Assembly (NCBI GenBank): GCA_958296065.1
Contig: CATQHX010000029.1
Location: 1 to 64,000, forward strand
Direction of reading: 5' to 3'
From: Vicinamibacterales bacterium
GTDB taxonomy: Bacteria; Acidobacteriota; Vicinamibacteria; Vicinamibacterales; UBA8438
Length of the DNA: 64,000 bases
Part shown: positions 38,317 through 46,285 of the stretch, in pieces
Layout: each line of letters begins with the position of its first letter
How positions within the stretch are numbered: position 1 is the first letter of the stretch
The notes under the pieces: model-generated
Databases searched by the model: none
Told to the model about the DNA's origin: nothing
The model's input: the letters and a program-made list of their open reading frames with translations, nothing else
Made by a program: the position numbers and the translations under genes

Positions 38317-39504
38317 CTACAACTCCCGCAACGCCGTCGCCACCGGCAGCCTTGCCGCCCGGATGGCGGGGAAGAGCCCCCCGAGGAAGCCCATGACGAC
38401 CGCCCAGACGATGCCCTGGACGAGCAGCGCCGGGGTCACCGCGAAGGCGAACGCCACCTGGCTGAAGGTCTGCCAGTTGATGGTGGCGGTCTGGTAGCCG
38501 TTAAAGCCGACGTAGGCGAGCAGTCCCCCGATGATGCCGCCGGTCACGCATAGCGCCACCGACTCGACCATCACGGAGATGACCACCGGCAGGCCGCCGA
38601 AACCGAGGGCTCGCAGCGTCGCGATCTCGCGCGTCCGCGCCGCGACGGCAGTGTACATCGTGTTGATGCCCCCGAAGACCGCGCCGATGCCCATCAGGAG
38701 CGCGATCACCGTGCCGATGCCGGTGATGATGCCGGTGATGGCCTCGGACTGTCCCGAATAGTAGTCGTCCTCGCGCTCGACCATCACGTCCAGCCGCGGG
38801 TCGGTCGTCAGCGCGTCCTTGAACGCGTCGAAGTCGCCGGCCGAGTCGAGCTTCGCGTAAACCGACTGGAACGTGTCGCCGCGCCGGTAGGCCGGCTGCA
38901 GCACGCGGGCGTCGCACCAGATCTCCGACTCGGCGATGGTGCCGTCGGCCTCGAAGATGCCGACCACCTCCCACGTGCTCTCGCCCCAGCGCTGCGTCGA
39001 GCCGAGGTCGATGCCCGCGAACTGGTTCGCCGCGCTGCGGCCGACGATGATCTCGTTGGTGCCGGGGCGGAAGATGCGCCCGTCGACGATGCGAATCTCG
39101 TCGCGGACGCGGAACGCGGCCGGCTCCACCCCGCGCAGGGGCACGTTGGCCGGCGAACCGGTGCTGCGCTTGGGCACGTCCACTACGACGAACAGCTCCG
39201 CCGAGGCGACCACCCCTCCGTCCCCCCGCTGCACCCCCGGCGCGTCCTTGACGATGCGCGTGGTGGCGAGCGTGATGCCGCTGCTCAGCTCGCTGTCGCT
39301 CCCGCCCCGCATGACGATCGCCGTGTCGGGCGAGCCGGCGCCGGTGAGCGCGGCCCGGAACCCCTCGGCGATGGAGAGCACCGCCACGAAGACGATGACC
39401 ACCCCGGTCACGCCGATGACGGCGACGACCGACGAGCCGGCCCGCTGGGGCAGCGTGCGCAGCGTCAGCACGGTGACCGTGAACACCTGGGAGAAGAACC
39501 GCAT
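38317..39504 (-). CDS. MacB/FtsX-type ABC transporter permease
   Basis: This 395-residue permease has an N-terminal transmembrane helix, a large periplasmic domain (MacB_PCD) and three C-terminal helices with the FtsX motif (AARTREIATLRALGFGGLPV, then GLFPAIRAARLPVATALREL). It begins 2 bp after the previous permease stop. With that permease, the ATPase and the membrane-fusion protein it forms a tripartite-like efflux or lipoprotein-handling system. Substrate unknown. Confidence 0.9.
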   Translation of the reverse strand: MRFFSQVFTVTVLTLRTLPQRAGSSVVAVIGVTGVVIVFVAVLSIAEGFRAALTGAGSPDTAIVMRGGSDSELSSGITLATTRIVKDAPGVQRGDGGVVASAELFVVVDVPKRSTGSPANVPLRGVEPAAFRVRDEIRIVDGRIFRPGTNEIIVGRSAANQFAGIDLGSTQRWGESTWEVVGIFEADGTIAESEIWCDARVLQPAYRRGDTFQSVYAKLDSAGDFDAFKDALTTDPRLDVMVEREDDYYSGQSEAITGIITGIGTVIALLMGIGAVFGGINTMYTAVAARTREIATLRALGFGGLPVVISVMVESVALCVTGGIIGGLLAYVGFNGYQTATINWQTFSQVAFAFAVTPALLVQGIVWAVVMGFLGGLFPAIRAARLPVATALREL

Positions 39505-39506
39505 CG

Positions 39507-40658
39507 TTACACCTTCCGCAGCGCGTCGACGATCCGCAGCCGCGTCGCCAGCAGCGCCGGCACCGCACCGGCCGCAAACCCCAACAGGACGACGAGCACG
39601 CCGCCGACGACGAGATCGCGCGTCGGGATCAGGAACACCGCCAGGAAGCCGCCGGTCGGGTCGCCCAGACCGATCAGCAGCCAGCCCACGCCGAGTCCGA
39701 CCGCCCCGCCGGCGACGGCCAGGACCAGGGACTCGATCAGCACCAGCGCCAGCACGCGCCGGTCCGTGAAGCCGAGCGTCTTCAGCACCGCGAGCTCGCT
39801 GGTCCGCTCGCGGATCGACTGCGCCATCGTGTTCGCGGTAATCACCAGAATCGTGAAGAAGACCGCGCCCAGGATCGCGGTCACGATGGCGCCGATGTTG
39901 CCGATCTGGTCGGCGAAGCCCTGCAGGAACGCCTGCTCGGTCGATGTCCTCGTTTCGGCCGGCGAGTTGGCGAAACGGGTGTCGATCGCCGCGGCCACGT
40001 CCGCCGACCGCGCCGGATCGTCGATGCGGATGACGTACTGGCCGATGAAACGCGCGCCCTGGTCGTTCGCTTCCATCAGGTACTCGTGGTGGAAGAGGAG
40101 CGTGGACGTGTCGTAGCCCTCGACGCCCGCCTCGTAGATGCCGTCGATGGTGAACTCCCAGGTCGGACCGCTGCGAGTCCGGAAGATCGTCCCCTCGATC
40201 GGGATTCGGTCGCCCACCTCCCAGCCGAACCGGTCTGCCGTCACCCGCCCGACGATGGCGCCGGTGCGGTTGCGCAGCCAGGCTTCGCGCTCCGCGTCGC
40301 TCAGCACGATCTCGGGGTAGAGGCGCAGGTAGCTCTCCGGATCGACCGCGAACTGTGCGAAGAAGTTCCGCGGATCCTGGTATATGCCGCCGAACCACGA
40401 CATGTGGCTGATGTCCGCCACCCCGTCGACGGCGGCGATGCGTCCCAGGTAGCTCTCCGGCAGCGGCTGGATGAGCGACACCTTGTGGATGACCAGCATG
40501 CGGTCCGCGCCAGCGACCGAGACGCCGGTGCCGAACGCCAGCCGGATGGCGGCCAGGTACGCGAACAGCACGAACGCCACCATGATCGAAAGCACCGTGA
40601 AGAGCGTCCGCGCCTTGCGGCGGAACAGGTTCTTCCAGACGAGCGGCAGGAACTTCAT
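39507..40658 (-). CDS. MacB/FtsX-type ABC transporter permease
   Basis: This 383-residue permease has the same fold as its downstream neighbour: a helix at ~18-40 after a basic start (MKFLPLVWKNLFRRKARTLF), a periplasmic domain, and an FtsX block (IRERTSELAVLKTLGFTDRRVLALVLIES, broken in this quotation only by length: RTSELAVLKTLGF is the core). The ATG overlaps the ATPase stop (ATGA). Two different permeases suggest a heterodimeric transporter. Confidence 0.9.
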   Translation of the reverse strand: MKFLPLVWKNLFRRKARTLFTVLSIMVAFVLFAYLAAIRLAFGTGVSVAGADRMLVIHKVSLIQPLPESYLGRIAAVDGVADISHMSWFGGIYQDPRNFFAQFAVDPESYLRLYPEIVLSDAEREAWLRNRTGAIVGRVTADRFGWEVGDRIPIEGTIFRTRSGPTWEFTIDGIYEAGVEGYDTSTLLFHHEYLMEANDQGARFIGQYVIRIDDPARSADVAAAIDTRFANSPAETRTSTEQAFLQGFADQIGNIGAIVTAILGAVFFTILVITANTMAQSIRERTSELAVLKTLGFTDRRVLALVLIESLVLAVAGGAVGLGVGWLLIGLGDPTGGFLAVFLIPTRDLVVGGVLVVLLGFAAGAVPALLATRLRIVDALRKV

Positions 40659-41350
40659 GACTCCGGCTCCGTGGCGAGCACGCCCTTGTTCAGGTGCAGC
40701 GTCCGCCGCGCGCGGGCCGCGGCGTGCGCATCGTGCGTCACCATGACGATGGTCTTGCCGTGCTCGGCGTTGAGCGCCTGCAGAAGGTCGAGGATCTCGT
40801 CGCCCGACCTCCGGTCGAGGTCGCCCGTCGGCTCGTCGCACAACAGCAGCGTCGGGTCGGTCACGATGGCGCGCGCGATGCCGACCCGCTGCTCCTGGCC
40901 GCCGGACAACTGGCGCGGGTAGTGCTTCGCGCGATCCGAGAGCCCGACCACCTCCAGCGCCGTGGCAACGTGCCGGCGCCGCTCGCCCCGCGAGAGCGAC
41001 GTCAACAGGAGCGGCAGCTCGACGTTCTTCTCCGCCGTGAGGACCGGCAGCAGGTTGTAGAACTGGAACACGAACCCGACGTGCCGCGCCCGCCAGCCCG
41101 CCAGCCGGCCGCCCGCCATGCGGTCGATCCGGTCGCCCCCGACGACCACCTCGCCCTCGCTCGGAGTGTCGAGGCCCCCGAGCAGATTCAGCAGGGTGGT
41201 CTTGCCCGAGCCGGACGGTCCCATCAGGGCCAGGAAGTCTCCCGCCGGCAGGTCGAGGGTGACGCCCTGCAGCACGTCGATCCGCTCCGACCCGCGCCGG
41301 AAGACCTTGTGGAGGTTGCGGACCTGCACCAACGCTCCGTTCTCACTCAT
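40655..41350 (-). CDS. MacB/LolD-like ABC transporter ATP-binding protein
   Basis: This 231-residue ATPase has Walker A GPSGSGKTTLLN, Q-loop FVFQFYNLLPVLT, signature LSGGQEQR, Walker B LLLCDEPTGDLD and switch VMVTHD. This is the LolD/MacB subfamily, which powers mechanotransmission-type transporters without moving substrate across the inner membrane. It is coupled by overlap to the first permease. Confidence 0.95.
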   Translation of the reverse strand: MSENGALVQVRNLHKVFRRGSERIDVLQGVTLDLPAGDFLALMGPSGSGKTTLLNLLGGLDTPSEGEVVVGGDRIDRMAGGRLAGWRARHVGFVFQFYNLLPVLTAEKNVELPLLLTSLSRGERRRHVATALEVVGLSDRAKHYPRQLSGGQEQRVGIARAIVTDPTLLLCDEPTGDLDRRSGDEILDLLQALNAEHGKTIVMVTHDAHAAARARRTLHLNKGVLATEPES

Positions 41351-41502
41351 CGCCTGCGCCTCCGTGTCCCCCGCCGCACCGCGGCCGCGTCGTTCCCGCT
41401 CGCCGACATCGCCGGTCTCGTTCGGAGCGGCCCGCCGGTACAGGTTCTACGCACCGAGGCGCCGGCGATTACGGCTCTGCCGCCGGGCGCCCGGATCGCC
41501 CG

Positions 41503-42729
41503 TCAGTCGGACACCACCCGGTCGCCGTCGGCGAGCTCCACCGGCCCCTCGACCACGACGCGCTCCCCGACGGAGACCCCCGCCAGCACCTCCACATCGC
41601 CGCCGTCCTCCAGGCCCGTGGCGACGGCGCGTCGCTCGACGACTTCCCCGCGGGCCACGAACACCACCTGCGAGCCGCCGTCGTTCCGCAGCGCCTCCGC
41701 GGGAATCCACAACCGCGGCGCGGCCTCGGCGATGATCTCCTCGGCCGGCGGGCCCGCCTCGAGAAATGCCACGTTCACCCCCATGTCGGGCAGGATCCGC
41801 GGGTCGCCCAGCTCCTCGAACGCGATTCGCACCAGCACCGTTGCCCGCTGCCGGTCGGCGGCGGGAATGGTAGTGATGACGCTGGCCGGGATTTCCCAGT
41901 CCGGATAGGCGTCGAGGGTGGCCACCACGCGCTGAGCGGGAGAGACGCGGTTGATGTAGCTCTCGTTGACGTCGACCTCGATCTCGAGCGACGACATGTC
42001 GACGATGGTGCATACGCCGGTTCGCGTGAATCCTCCGCCCGCGCTGACCGGCGAGATCATCTCGCCCGGCTGGGCATCCTTCGAGATGGCGACGCCACTG
42101 AACGGGGCGCGGATCACGGTGTCCTCCAGGGCCGTCCGGCGCACGTCGATCTCGCGCTCGGCAACGACGACCTGCTCGCGCTGATTGGCAATCCGCGCCG
42201 CGAGCGAGTCGGCTTCCGCCTGCGCCGCATCCAGGTCGGCCTGCCCGATCAGGCGCTGCTCCAACAACCGGCGCTGGCGCTCGAGGTCGAGCTGCGCCTC
42301 CGCGTAGCGCACCTCGAGCTCGGCCAGCGCGCCCCGCTGGGCGCCGAGCTGCGCCTCGGCGAGCGCCAGGTACGAGCGTTCCGTGGTGTCGTCGAGCCGG
42401 GCCAGAACCTGTCCTTCGGTGACCGCCATCCCCTCTTCGACCAGCACTTCGACGATACGGCCCGTGACCTTGGAGGAGACGGTCGACTGCAGGCGCGCCG
42501 TCACGTAGCCGGAGGCGTTCAGAACCGTCGGCTGCCCGTCGGCAGGCACCGTCTGCCGCACCGCGACCGTCCGCACGACGGGAATCCGGGCATCCTCCCA
42601 CCAGCGCCAACCCGCGACACCGGCGGCACCGGCAGCCCCGAGGATCACCGCCGACCACACGAACCGGGCGATCCGGGACCGTCCGTCGCGCGACCGGTCG
42701 ATCTTCAGTTCGTCAAGTGACGCTGCCAT
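41503..42729 (-). CDS. Membrane-fusion (periplasmic adaptor) protein of the efflux operon
   Basis: The 408-residue MacA/HlyD-type adaptor has an N-terminal membrane anchor (FVWSAVILGAAGAAGVAGWRWW). It is followed by a biotinyl-lipoyl half (SGYVTARLQSTVSSKVTGRI), a coiled-coil hairpin (residues ~125-190, rich in Glu/Gln/Arg/Ala/Leu), the second lipoyl half (DTVIRAPFSGVAISKDAQPGE) and beta-barrel domains. It is the first gene of the operon, 152 bp before the ATPase gene. No outer-membrane channel gene is adjacent. Confidence 0.92.
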   Translation of the reverse strand: MAASLDELKIDRSRDGRSRIARFVWSAVILGAAGAAGVAGWRWWEDARIPVVRTVAVRQTVPADGQPTVLNASGYVTARLQSTVSSKVTGRIVEVLVEEGMAVTEGQVLARLDDTTERSYLALAEAQLGAQRGALAELEVRYAEAQLDLERQRRLLEQRLIGQADLDAAQAEADSLAARIANQREQVVVAEREIDVRRTALEDTVIRAPFSGVAISKDAQPGEMISPVSAGGGFTRTGVCTIVDMSSLEIEVDVNESYINRVSPAQRVVATLDAYPDWEIPASVITTIPAADRQRATVLVRIAFEELGDPRILPDMGVNVAFLEAGPPAEEIIAEAAPRLWIPAEALRNDGGSQVVFVARGEVVERRAVATGLEDGGDVEVLAGVSVGERVVVEGPVELADGDRVVSD

Positions 42730-43049
42730 GATAATGGTGCCGCGGGGGACATCCCTCTGATGATACGCGCGGGGAACGACGCCGATGACGAGCCGCGGTC
42801 GCCGAAACCGCTCCCGGTCCATCCGACGCGAGGCGAGGCTCCCGGGTTCCTTGCAGGCTGTCGGCCCGGGGTCCGGCCGCGGTTTCCGTGATGTTCCCGG
42901 GCCGGCCGTGCACGTTTCCGTGGTCTGTTGTAAATTACCGTGCCAGTCCGGTTCCCGTTCATCTGCGCCGAATCTGCTCGGTTTCGACGAGAAAGTCTAG
43001 ACAACGGAGACTGGGTAGGGTAGATCATCGTTAGCTCCCTCCGACTCCC
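42730..43049. other. Divergent intergenic region, no gene seen
   Basis: 320 bp separate the efflux operon from the selenoprotein-containing cluster. The right half is less G+C-rich (around 42921-43010) and contains TTGTAAATTACC, which may belong to a promoter. No convincing coding frame or RNA is visible. Confidence 0.45.
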
Positions 43050-43535
43050 ATGTCGAGGAAATACCGCCAGCAAGGGTATCAGGACGACGAGCGCCAGCGC
43101 CCGGAGCGCTCCGGCGACCGCAAGCCGAAGGGCGACGGCCGACCGCGGCGCGGGTATGGTCCGCGCGAACCGCGCATCGTCAACATGCCCGCCTTTCGCG
43201 AGGTGCTGAAGTGCTCGCGCTGCGGCGCGTCGCTCGCATCGTCCTCGATTCGCTTCGACAGCCAGTGCGCCAAGTGCGCGGCCGACCTGCACAGTTGCGC
43301 GCAGTGCACGTGGTTCGACACCAGCCGCACGCTGGAGTGCGCCAAGCCGATCCCGAAGCGCGTCTCTCCCAAGGACGCCCGCAATAGCTGCACCTTCTTC
43401 GAGGCGCGGGTGACGGTAGAGCGCGAGACCCATTCGAGCGCGCCGGCGTCTCCCGCGGCCGCTCCGGCGCGAACCCAACCGTCGAGCCCCGCCGCGGCCA
43501 GCGCGCGGCAGGCGTTCGACGACCTGTTCAAGTAG
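43050..43535 (+). CDS. Cys-rich zinc-ribbon-like protein of unknown function
   Basis: This 161-residue protein has a strongly basic, disordered N-terminus (~50 residues rich in Arg, Gly and Pro). Eight cysteines follow: CSRCG (two), CAKCAADLHSCAQC (four), then two more (LECAKPIP and NSCTFF). The pairs suggest two structural zinc sites. The tail is Ala/Pro/Ser-rich and ends in RQAFDDLFK. I recognise no named family. It lies 10 bp upstream of the selenoprotein gene and is presumably co-transcribed with it. It could bind nucleic acid or act in redox or metal handling. Confidence 0.65.
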   Translation: MSRKYRQQGYQDDERQRPERSGDRKPKGDGRPRRGYGPREPRIVNMPAFREVLKCSRCGASLASSSIRFDSQCAKCAADLHSCAQCTWFDTSRTLECAKPIPKRVSPKDARNSCTFFEARVTVERETHSSAPASPAAAPARTQPSSPAAASARQAFDDLFK

Positions 43536-43545
43536 CACCTGACCG

Positions 43546-44181
43546 ATGTATCCCCACGACGCGGCCACGGACCTCCAGCGGCGTCTCGCGGCGTTGTCGT
43601 CGCCGGTGAAGCTGGTCTTCTTCACGCAGACCTTCGGGTGCGACACCTGCCTGCCGGCCCGGCAGGCGGCCGACCGGATCGCCGCGCTGTCGGAGCGGGT
43701 CACGGTCGAGGAGCACAACCTGGTCCTCGATCGCGACGAGGTCGGGGAGTACGGCGTCGAGTGGGCCCCGGCGCTGGCGGTGGTCGGCGCGAAGGACGCG
43801 GGGATGCGCTACTACGGCGTCCCGGAAGGCTACGAAATCGAGTCGTTGGTGGAAGCCATCGAGATCGCCGGCGGTGGCGGGCCGACCCTGAGCGACGACA
43901 GTCTCGACGCTCTCGACACGCTCGAGCGAAACGTGCACCTGCGCGTGTTCGTCACCCCCACGTGACGGTTCTGCCCCCAGGCGGTCAGCCTGGCCTGGCG
44001 TCTTGCCGCGGCGAGCCCGCACGTGACGGCGTCCGTGATCGAGGCGACGTCGTTTCCCGATCTGGCCCAGCGGTACCGGGTTACCGGCGTACCGAAGACC
44101 GTCGTCGACGACCGCGTCGAGATCATGGGTGCGCCAGCGGAGGACGAGTTCGTCGCACAGGTCCTGCAGGCCGGCACATGA
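43546..44181 (+). CDS. Selenocysteine-containing tandem thioredoxin-fold oxidoreductase (in-frame UGA at codon 140)
   Basis: An ordinary gene call would stop at TGA 43963-43965 and give a 139-residue protein ending VFVTPT. The same frame continues past it for 71 sense codons to TGA 44179-44181 (211 residues). The second half reads TPT-U-RFCPQAVSLAWRL, then SFPDLAQRYRVTGVPKTVV: a second glutaredoxin/thioredoxin-like domain with its cis-Pro loop. In the PDO/glutaredoxin-like family this site is normally TPTCPYCP, so UGA replaces the first catalytic Cys (Sec140-x-x-Cys143). The first domain has Cys32-Asp-Thr-Cys35. A SECIS-like hairpin follows the UGA, and the true stop overlaps the next start (ATGA). 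The downstream half keeps coding character, which argues against a nonsense mutation. Probable role: cytoplasmic dithiol/disulfide exchange. SelA, SelB and tRNA-Sec are not in this window. Confidence 0.85.
43977..43993 (+). promoter_or_regulatory. Bacterial SECIS element candidate
   Basis: CCAGGCGGTCAGCCTGG folds into a perfect 6-bp stem with a 5-nt GGUCA loop. It lies 11 nt after the UGA and is 17 nt long. These are the same spacing and size as the minimal SECIS of E. coli fdhF, whose loop AGGUCU also presents a GU for SelB. The hairpin lies inside the coding frame, as bacterial SECIS elements must. Confidence 0.75.
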
Positions 44182-46094
44182 TCGGGCGCCGCGTCCGCCG
44201 AACGGTCACGCCGCGGCCGGACTCGACGCTGTGGCCGGCGGTCATCGTTGCCGCTTTCTGTCTCTGCATCTCGACTTTGGCCGGACAGGCGCCGCCGTCC
44301 GTCGAGTACCGCCTGTCGTTCCCGGCGCCCCAACACCGCTGGCTCGCGGTCGACGTACGGTTCGACGGCGTGGGCGAGGCTCCGCTCCACGTACGGATGA
44401 GCAGCGCCTCGCCCGGCCGGTACGCGCGGCACGAGTTCGCCAAGAACCTGATCGAGATCAGCTTCACCGGCTCGGACGATGCCGCGGTCGAGGTCGTCAG
44501 GCGCGGGCCGGCTCATTGGGAGGTGGCGGGCCACGGCGGCGAGGTCCGCGCCCGCTACCGGCTGTTCGGAGACCGGACCGACGGCACCTACCTGGCCGTC
44601 GATGCCACGCACGCCCACATGAACGCGCCGGCCACGCTGCTGTGGGCCGAGGGGCTGGAAGAACGAGCGGCTCGGGTGACGCTGACCCCGCCTGACGGCG
44701 AGGCCTGGAGCGTAGCCACCCAGCTTTTCCCTACCGGCGACCCGCTGACCTATACGGCCCCCAACCTCGCCTACCTGCTCGACAGCCCGATCGAGTTCAG
44801 CGACTTCACGCTCCGCACGTTCACCGTCCCGGACCCGGCGGACCCGGCGCATCGGCCCACGTTCCGCGTCGCGGTCCACCACGCCGGCGGCGAGGCCGGG
44901 CTCGCGGAGTACGTGGCTGCGGTCGAGTCGGTTGTCCGCGAGACGGTCCCGATCTTCGGCGAGTTCCCCAGGTTCGAGACCGGCACCTACACGTTCATCG
45001 CGGACTACCTGCCGGCAGCGAGCGGCGACGCGATGGAGCACCGCAACAGCACCGTCCTGACCGCGCCCGCCGGTCTCGACGGCGCCGGCAGCCGGACCCG
45101 ATTGCTCGGATCGGTGTCCCACGAGTTCGTGCACGCCTGGAACGTCGAGAGGATTCGTCCCCATTCGCTCGAGCCCTTCGACTTCACGGCAGCCAACGTC
45201 TCCGGCGATCTATGGCTCGCCGAGGGATTCACCAACTACTACGGGGCGCTGATTCTGCAGCGAGCCGGCCTGGTCGGTGCGGGTGCGACGCTGGCACGGT
45301 TCGAACGCGTGATCGACACCGTGGTCAACGGCGCCGGCCGACAGTTCCGCTCCGTCGTCGAGATGAGCCGCATGGCGCCGTTCACGGATGCAGCGACCGC
45401 CATCGACCCGACCAACTTCGAGAACACGTTCATCTCCTACTACGTCTGGGGCGAAGCGATCGCCCTCGGCCTAGACCTCGCCTTGCGCGAGCGGACGGGC
45501 GGCCGCGTCACGCTCGACGACTACATGCAGGCGTTGTGGGAACGGTTCGGCCGTACCGGCGCCGGCGTGCCGGGCGTGGTGACGACGCCCTACACGCCCG
45601 CCGACGCCGAGGCGGTGCTGGGGCGCGCCGCGGGGGATCCGGCGTTCGCCCGCGAGTTCTTCGCCCGCTACATCGACGGCCGGGAGGTCGTCGACTACGT
45701 TCGGCTCCTGGAGCAAGCCGGAATCGTCATGCGGGCGGTCGCGCCCGGGCGCGCCGCGCTCGGCGCGCTGCCGCTCGGGGGCGGCATGCGGGTAGCCCGT
45801 TCGACCGGCTACGGCTCGCCGCTCCACGCCGCCGGGATAGACCGCGACGACGTGATCACCTCGTTCGACGGGCGCCGCGTGACATCGGGGTCGGACCTCC
45901 GCCGCCTCGCCGGCTCGAAGCGCCCCGGCGACCGGGTCAGGCTCGGCTTCCGCCGCCTGGGCCGGGACCTGGAAACGACCGTCACGCTGGCGGCCGACAA
46001 CCGATTCGAGCTGGTGCTGCTCGAATCGACGGGAGCCACCCCGTCTCCGGGGCAGATGTCGTTCCGCCGGGCGTGGCTGGGAAGCCGCCAGTGA
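44178..46094 (+). CDS. M61-family (glycyl aminopeptidase-like) metalloprotease with PDZ domain
   Basis: The 638-residue exported protein has an N-terminal signal/anchor (TLWPAVIVAAFCLCISTLAG), an N-terminal beta domain, then a gluzincin catalytic domain. Zinc motif H315-E-F-V-H319 and the third ligand Glu349 (WLAEGFTNYY) are intact. A C-terminal PDZ domain (GSPLHAAGIDRDDVITSFDG) covers roughly residues 535-625. M61 peptidases act in the periplasm on N-terminal Gly/Ala substrates. The ATG at 44178 overlaps the selenoprotein stop, so the two are translationally coupled. A longer open frame from 43638 is only the shadow of the selenoprotein gene. Confidence 0.88.
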   Translation: MIGRRVRRTVTPRPDSTLWPAVIVAAFCLCISTLAGQAPPSVEYRLSFPAPQHRWLAVDVRFDGVGEAPLHVRMSSASPGRYARHEFAKNLIEISFTGSDDAAVEVVRRGPAHWEVAGHGGEVRARYRLFGDRTDGTYLAVDATHAHMNAPATLLWAEGLEERAARVTLTPPDGEAWSVATQLFPTGDPLTYTAPNLAYLLDSPIEFSDFTLRTFTVPDPADPAHRPTFRVAVHHAGGEAGLAEYVAAVESVVRETVPIFGEFPRFETGTYTFIADYLPAASGDAMEHRNSTVLTAPAGLDGAGSRTRLLGSVSHEFVHAWNVERIRPHSLEPFDFTAANVSGDLWLAEGFTNYYGALILQRAGLVGAGATLARFERVIDTVVNGAGRQFRSVVEMSRMAPFTDAATAIDPTNFENTFISYYVWGEAIALGLDLALRERTGGRVTLDDYMQALWERFGRTGAGVPGVVTTPYTPADAEAVLGRAAGDPAFAREFFARYIDGREVVDYVRLLEQAGIVMRAVAPGRAALGALPLGGGMRVARSTGYGSPLHAAGIDRDDVITSFDGRRVTSGSDLRRLAGSKRPGDRVRLGFRRLGRDLETTVTLAADNRFELVLLESTGATPSPGQMSFRRAWLGSRQ

Positions 46095-46138
46095 TCTGCA
46101 GGGTTGCACGGAATCAACCCGTCACTTAATCTTCGGCC

Positions 46139-46171
46139 AAGGGACTGCCCCGTGGAACGGTGCAGCCCCTT
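46139..46171 (+). terminator. Possible terminator after the M61 peptidase gene
   Basis: AAGGGACTGC and GCAGCCCCTT form a 10-bp stem with one mismatch around a 13-nt loop, followed by a weak T-containing stretch. It lies 45 bp after the peptidase stop and 115 bp before the next gene. Confidence 0.4.
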
Positions 46172-46285
46172 TGGTGATGGCTGGTTGGGCGGCAAAGCGG
46201 AGCCGCAGGCTACGATTGGCGGACGACGCGAGCCCATCACGACCGCACGGGCCGTGAACCTTTAATTCGGGAAGGACAACCACTG

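Noticed and set aside
43546..43965. A complete 139-residue thioredoxin-like gene ending at TGA 43963
   Set aside because: The stop falls on a catalytic cysteine position, the frame stays coding for another 71 codons, and the real stop overlaps the next start. Treated as read-through at Sec instead.
43638..44177. N-terminal extension of the M61 protease frame upstream of 44178
   Set aside because: It is the shadow of the selenoprotein gene in another phase, is Arg/Gly-rich, and would displace the signal sequence to an internal position.
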